This document shows positions 58,567 to 64,000 of a stretch of 64,000 nt of DNA, one piece after another. The notes under the pieces were generated by a model. The model was not told the origin of the DNA and searched no databases. It saw only the letters and a list, made by a program, of their open reading frames with translations. How positions within the stretch are numbered: position 1 is the first letter of the stretch; each line of letters begins with the position of its first letter. The DNA is from Limnoperna fortunei (Eukaryota; Mollusca; Bivalvia; Mytilida; Modiolidae): positions 100,617,178 through 100,681,177 of the forward strand of contig OX104111.1 in NCBI GenBank assembly GCA_944474755.1, given 5' to 3'. The position numbers and the translations under genes were made by a program.

Positions 58567-59979
58567 AACTAGTAACATATGTACCATGAGTTTATATTTA
58601 GTTTAGGTATTTTATACATTTTAGCCAGTCAATATGTACTGTGATCAAGCTTTAGTTTCCCTCTTAGAGCAGCAGCTAATTGTAAATGGCAAAAGAAGAA
58701 AACTAATGTTTATGTGATTTGAAACCTTGTTTTATTCTGCTGGTACTTTCGTGTTCTACTCTCTGTGCCATAAAAAACAAGTCTCAAACAACTGGGTTTA
58801 AGACTTTACAAATGACAGGGTATTGGTTTTTTTTCAGTGTTTATTAGATTCTGTGTGGGCCGTGTGTTCAGGGTGTCATTTATATCACATCTTCTCCATT
58901 TGTTAAAATCAGTATGCATCATGGAACTAAAGTGTCACCATTCTGTTCTTGCAGTGTAATGATCAATGTTTATATCTGATCAGGCAATTATCTTTTTGGG
59001 TATAAATATTTTGTTTTTTTGTCACTTGCAAGAGTCAAGATTGCATATAAATTACAACTGTGGTAAAAATACCTGAAATTTCAATTTCATTATATCTTGT
59101 ATATAATAGTACCATATATAATAATATAATTTTTTGTATACTAGTAAAAAAAATTTGTTTCCTGAGATTTAAGATATTTATACCGATGCCTCATCTTAGG
59201 CCATCAATAACTCTGGTTGTTACATAAATATTGAAACTTAAATAGCATGTTTCAATGTTGTTGTTGTATGACAAATTGATTTTTGACTGAAATCACACTG
59301 TTCATTTTGATGTCAAACGTTCCAGTAAACCAGGACAGAGGTGCAACTTGGCATGTTATCTAACATACGCTGTTTACAATTATTTGTTAAATAGAAAAGA
59401 AACATGTCAATAGAAAACCAGACATGAGAGAACTTCTTAGGACACTCTGTCGAGGAGAATAAACCAACATGATCAACCTATTAGAGTTAAGGTTTGCCCT
59501 GTAACATACATGCAAATATTTATACAATGGTAGACCTATTTCAATTTTTTTCTAAACTTCTATCTTTAATTTGTTGTTAATGTAAAATTATTTTGGTGGA
59601 GTATGGATCTTCCTGGATTTGATAGTAGTGTAATTTTTTAATAGAGGTATTATGACATACAATTCCATAAAATCATGACGCTTGTACCAGGTGATTTTTC
59701 GTGACCTTGGAAAATTGGTACCCAAGAATTTAAGTACTTTTTTCAGAATTCAAATTGAACTTTGAACTGTTTAATTAGCATGGGTAAATTTTTACAAAAA
59801 TAGTATCTGTCAGTTTTGTCACCTTGTTACGTTTTGAGGTAAACCACAATAACATTTTTAGACAGCAATGAGGTATGACTCAGGTATGCTCTGTTGCAAA
59901 AATTTAGTGTTAACAAATGATGTACGTTTGGGAGAGATACTGTGTGGATTTCAAAATGTTTGACTGTTGTGATGATCTG
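58567..59979 (+). other. No gene recognised
   Basis: AT-rich presumed intron without identified repeats. Confidence 0.4.
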
Positions 59980-60345
59980 AAAATGTTGAGCCAGTACATG
60001 TAATTGTTGGTCTGTGCCAACGGAAAATGTTGAGCTAGTACATGTAATTGTTGGTCTATGCCAATGGAAAATGTTGAGCTAGTACATGTAATTGTTGGTC
60101 TGTGCTAACAGACAATGTTGAGCTAGTACATGTAATTGTTGGTCTGTGCAAACGGAAAATGTTGAACTAGTACATGTAATTGATGGTCTGTGCCAACGGA
60201 AAATGTTGAGCTAGTACATGTAATTGTTGGTCTATGCCAATGGAAAATGTTGAGCTAGTACATGTAATTGTTGGTCTGTGCCAACGGAAAATGTTGAGCT
60301 AGTACATGTAATTGTTGGTCTGTGCTAACGGAAAATGTTGCATTA
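59980..60345 (+). repeat. 44-bp minisatellite, about 8 copies
   Basis: AAAATGTTGAGCTAGTACAT followed by GTAATTGTTGGTCTGTGCCA and ACGG repeats with an exact 44-bp period (59980, 60024, 60068 and on). Units differ by a few bases. Each contains the palindromic GTACATGTA core found across this part of the window. Confidence 0.9.
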
Positions 60346-60662
60346 TGCTACATGCAAATGGTTTTAAACTCTGGAATATGCTACATGTACATGTATATAT
60401 GTTGATAGATGTTGGAATCATATGTATGAATTGCAAATTATTGGACTAAAAAGTCAGTGAATACAAGCTTAAAAAATTATATTACAAAATGTTTAGTATC
60501 TATTATCTACATGTATTAATGTCAAAATTTTCAAAGGAATGTGGACAGTCTTATTGTGTGATTTGTGATCTAGGGTAGAATGCAAAATTATATCTGTTTG
60601 CTAAAAAGTAAGGAATGAAGCTCTTAGTTTGAAAACTATGTATATTTTGGTTTATTTTTCAG

Positions 60663-60958
60663 AACAATGAATGGTTTGAATAATAATGGTCAGATGGGTC
60701 CTCCGAAAGGGACAAACATACCAAGACTAACCATCCAATCAGAAACTCCTGTTCCATCATCAAAAAGTAATACTCCTGTGCCTGCCTTAAATCTACAGCA
60801 AGACAAGACAAATATACAACTTCCAGCACTCTCGTCCAACAGGAATGTCATCAACCAGGGAAAACCTACTCAAAACGGCACTACGCAGAAATTTGCAACC
60901 CCTCGCAACTCGTGCCCACCAGGGAACTTCTTCAATAATCAAAGACAAATAAAATCGG
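60663..60958 (+). CDS. Candidate coding exon, Asn/Gln/Pro-rich protein
   Basis: Acceptor GGTTTATTTTTCAG ends at 60662 and donor CGG followed by GTAGAT begins at 60959. The exon is 296 nt, phase 2 in and phase 1 out, and open throughout in one frame. It encodes a low-complexity, polar segment including TMNGLNNNGQMGPPKGTNIP, TIQSETPVPSSKSNTPVPAL and NSCPPGNFFNNQRQIKSG. GC is clearly above the flanks and codon use looks natural. It starts with the single base that completes the codon left by the exon at 24257. I do not recognise a family; disordered regulatory or linker sequence is likely. The ATG at 60667 could also be a start. Confidence 0.62.
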
Positions 60959-63320
60959 GTAGATATTCATTCAAAAGAATTTAGCTTCTTTATTGCAAAA
61001 TTCATGTGTAGCAAAAGTTAAAGTTAAAACTAAAAAATGATTGTGTATTAGTGATTGGGATGTTTGCATTGGCATAAAAAAATGTGCATAATTTGGATCG
61101 CTAAATTCAACATAATGCTGTGTTAGTCATTTACAGAAAATTGTCTCATGTTTTTGCAGTTAGTTGTATATAAATTTCCTTATATAGTCTTTGCATCGAA
61201 GATGATATTGTAATACAAGTGCATGTAGCTGTAATTATTGTTCTGATAAAGAATGTTATATTGCTTAAAGAGGTGAATAAAAAGGCTCTTTTGAACTATC
61301 AGATTTGTTTTATTGATTTTGGCGTACATGCTGCTTATAACTCTTTTCTAGAATCGATTACAGTTCTATTTTGTGTTTATAAGGTGTTATTGCTGTTATT
61401 CAAACAGACCCATTTCTTTATTGTTTGAATTATTAAAGATAAAAGATGCTCTGTTTTGTTGGATGAACATTCCTGAAGGAATTAGAGGTGTCATGAATGG
61501 GTTTATAACACATATCAACTTGACCAATCATGTTATCAGTCATTGACTTTGTCCACCATTACTTCCTATTCCATTCACAGCTTTAAGAATCTCATTCTGT
61601 CAATTTTGCAGCAGGTTTTTGTTGGGATGTTGTGATGGGAAATGTCTAATTTCAGATGGCATGATATATGAATGGAAATTTGTGGATAGTATAATATTCT
61701 AAAAAGTAAAAAAGTACAAACTAAAATGAAATTATATCATTATTTATAACCCTCAATATGAATTCCTGTAAGGAGATATGTTGAGTGTAGGAATATGTCC
61801 TTGTTGGGGGGATTTATGTTGTAATAGACTGTTTCTACAAGTCAGTATTCTGAAATTTTATTATTTTGAGAAATAATTAAGAAATTAGCAGTTTTAATAT
61901 AAGTTGAATAAAATTAAATTAACAGCTAGCTATCCTCATTGTCTTGATGGATACAAGCGTCACTCAGCACAGTACTCTTCACTGTAGTGTACAAAAACAG
62001 AATATATCAATAAATAATTTAAAGGGTAAGCTGAATTATATACTAAAATGTATGTTCTTTGCTTTTAAAATTATTTCATATCTGTAAAATCTGGTTTTAA
62101 AAAAAATTAGTCTAATCATTGAGAATAATATATAATGACGCTTGATTTTATGTAATATAAAGCAGACTGTACTATAATGACTGTACAGGGCACCGAGAAC
62201 TTTGTAGAAAATGAATAAGCTAAATATTTAAAAATAAGAAGACGGAAGGTCCAATAGATTTAATGTCTGTAGTACTGTTGCACTGATTTTCCTTTCACTG
62301 AAATAAAATATTAATGTAATGTTTATTTGCTAATTACTGTATGTATTGTTTTGCTTTTGTATTTTACTACATTTATACATGTACAAGCACAAAATATATA
62401 TATTGCTTAGCCCTGAGACAGCAAGCTACATACAGATTTCTTTTTTTTTTAAAGTTTTTCGTTATTTTTAATCATAGTAAACGTTTTTTAATTGACATCT
62501 TCTGCACATAAGAAATATTTGCTATTAGAATGGTAGAACCTACTACCACATTTGGTGTATTTATTTCAGACAAAAACTATAATAATTTGCTTTCTTTATC
62601 ATATTACACCTAGGTAATAAATTGTGTTTGAAAATTGAAGTTTAAATAGAATCGGCTTGTAATTGCTTTTATAATCCAATGTCCACATCTTTAATTGGGT
62701 GTTTGCATGTAAAAATCTTGACAAAATTGAACAAAATGTCTTTTCATTTTGTCATTATCATGTTTTTGTTTGCTGGGATTAAAGTTGAGGGACATGTTTT
62801 AAGTTCAAATGAGTTTGTATCAGCAAAACCATGTCTTAAAAGAAAATATTGACCTTAGAATATATTAAAGTATTAAATTTTGGCATTTAATGGTTTGTGT
62901 CCAATTTAATGAAAAATAAATTTAGTGCCACTTTAAGGTTGTATAAAACTCAGATGGCACTATTTGAAAGTTGATGACAATGTTTATTATAAATCTACAT
63001 GCTGCTCTTCAGGCTTGTTCATGATTTTGGTAGAGTGTCATGACATAATGGTTTATGCATGATACGCCCAACCCTACATTTCTCTAAAAATAGTATTTAT
63101 AAAAGTCATAAAGTTTACTTCTTGTTCTTTGGGTTTATCAGATTAAACAAAATCATGTTTTCCTTTGATCAGAATGTAACTCTCTTAATGTAGATAAATA
63201 TAGAATAAATAATAAGTCAGCCGCTAACAAAAGAATCACAACAAAATTGTGAAAAAAAAAATTGAAAAACTAATCGGTGCTTAAAGCTACTGGCAACAGT
63301 GGAGATTTGTTCTGTTGATT
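60959..63320 (+). other. Presumed intron between candidate exons
   Basis: AT-rich sequence lying between the donor at 60959 and the acceptor at the window edge. No other exon seen. Confidence 0.45.
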
Positions 63321-63801
63321 ATTGTTTAAACTAAATTGCACCTGAGATAGTTTAAACTAAGAACTAACTTTCACCTCAAATAGTTTAAACTAAATTGCAC
63401 CTCAGATAGTTCAAACTAAGAACTAACTTTCACCTCAAATAGTTTACACTAAATTGCACCTCAGATAGTTTAAACTAAATTGCACCTCAGATAGTTTAAT
63501 CTAACTTTCACCTCATATATTTTAAACTAAATTGCACCTCAGATAGTTTAAACTAAGAACTAACTTTCACCTCAAATAGTTTCACTAAATTGCTCTCAGA
63601 TAGTTTAAACTAAATTGCACCTCAAATAGTTTAAACTAAGAACTAACTTTCATCTCAAATAGTTTAAACTAAATTGCACCTCAGATAGTTTAAACTAAGA
63701 ACTAAATTGCACCTCAGATCATTTAAACTAAGAACTAACTTTCACCTCAAATAGTTTAAACTAAGAACTAACTTTAACCTCAGATAGTTTAAACTAAGAA
63801 C
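63321..63801 (+). repeat. Compound minisatellite (about 26-bp and 33-bp units)
   Basis: Two unit types alternate. The short one is ACCTCAGATAGTTTAAACTA plus AATTGC. The long one is ACCTCAAATAGTTTAAACTA plus AGAACTAACTTTC. About sixteen units, some with small deletions. The array ends about 195 bp before the splice acceptor at the window edge. Confidence 0.85.
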
Positions 63802-63983
63802 CTAAGAAGGGTTGAATATGGATATTTCCTTTTACATAAAGTCACAATAATTTAGTTCAGCCAATTCTAGCATATCAAATGACACACAAAGATAAGTGCA
63901 TTGTTAAGATTTTGTTTAACTGTGTCAATTTTAATTTTATGGAATTGTAAAATAAATTGTTTTGAGGACTTTTTTAATATAAA

Positions 63984-63997
63984 ACTTTCCTTTTCAG
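63984..63997 (+). other. Splice acceptor at the right edge
   Basis: CTTTCCTTTTCAG ends at 63997, a strong polypyrimidine tract and AG. The next exon would start at 63998, of which only AAT is visible. Confidence 0.55.
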
Positions 63998-64000
63998 AAT

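Noticed and set aside
56793..63801. CRISPR-like regular repeats (44, 77, 26/33 bp)
   Set aside because: No distinct spacers between repeats; these are plain minisatellites in a eukaryotic genome.

Overview
The window is an AT-rich stretch of an animal nuclear genome, most likely a bivalve mollusc and probably a mussel. That call is an inference from spliced genes with long introns, tRNA-headed SINEs with (AAAC)n tails, a CR1/L2-like LINE carrying a 2A peptide, and several Helentron-like tandem-repeat elements of a kind I associate with bivalve genomes. No prokaryotic signal (operons, ribosome binding sites, CRISPR) is present.

Host genes occupy little of the sequence. At the left edge, on the minus strand, three small exons (3412-3531, 1769-1867, 919-1006) with clean splice sites and matching phase encode a SAM domain followed by a short motif that I recognise as SAMD15-like; the gene leaves the window at the left. 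On the plus strand a second, unrecognised gene is suggested by a possible 5' untranslated exon near 23.4 kb, a small coding exon at 24151-24257, a Gln/Asn/Pro-rich exon at 60663-60958 and a splice acceptor at the extreme right edge (63996-63997). If these belong together, nearly everything from 24 to 60 kb is one intron of about 36 kb.

The rest is a mosaic of transposable elements. 4.93-10.5 kb: a nearly complete non-LTR retrotransposon on the minus strand, with an ORF1 in two frames overlapping at an A7 run and an intact 1137-residue ORF2 (2A, endonuclease, reverse transcriptase). 10.9-21.5 kb: a large inverted repeat with arms of about 1.5 kb, broken by a decayed LINE, a foldback MITE, a 171-bp tandem-repeat element and a 3.5-kb hAT transposon with a frameshifted transposase and 5-bp target duplications. 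22-23 kb: a MITE inside a 50-bp tandem repeat. 25.5-27.3 kb: a block built from degenerate AAAAGTC heptamers in both orientations. 27.8-28.9, 33.2-33.6 and 53.8-55.0 kb: three more elements with the architecture of the 15.7-17.1 kb one (hairpin, short GC-rich microsatellite, tandem repeats, matching subterminal inverted repeat) but unrelated sequence. 32-53 kb: SINE copies, LINE relics, small hAT-like elements and a dispersed mussel-type repeat. 56.8-63.8 kb: three minisatellites and a MITE with a 9-bp target duplication.

The elements interact mainly by nesting. A SINE splits a dead LINE at 35 kb, a hAT lies at the tip of an inverted-repeat arm, a Helentron-like element interrupts the same arm, and a MITE sits in a tandem repeat. 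Only the two host genes and the young LINE look capable of making conserved protein.
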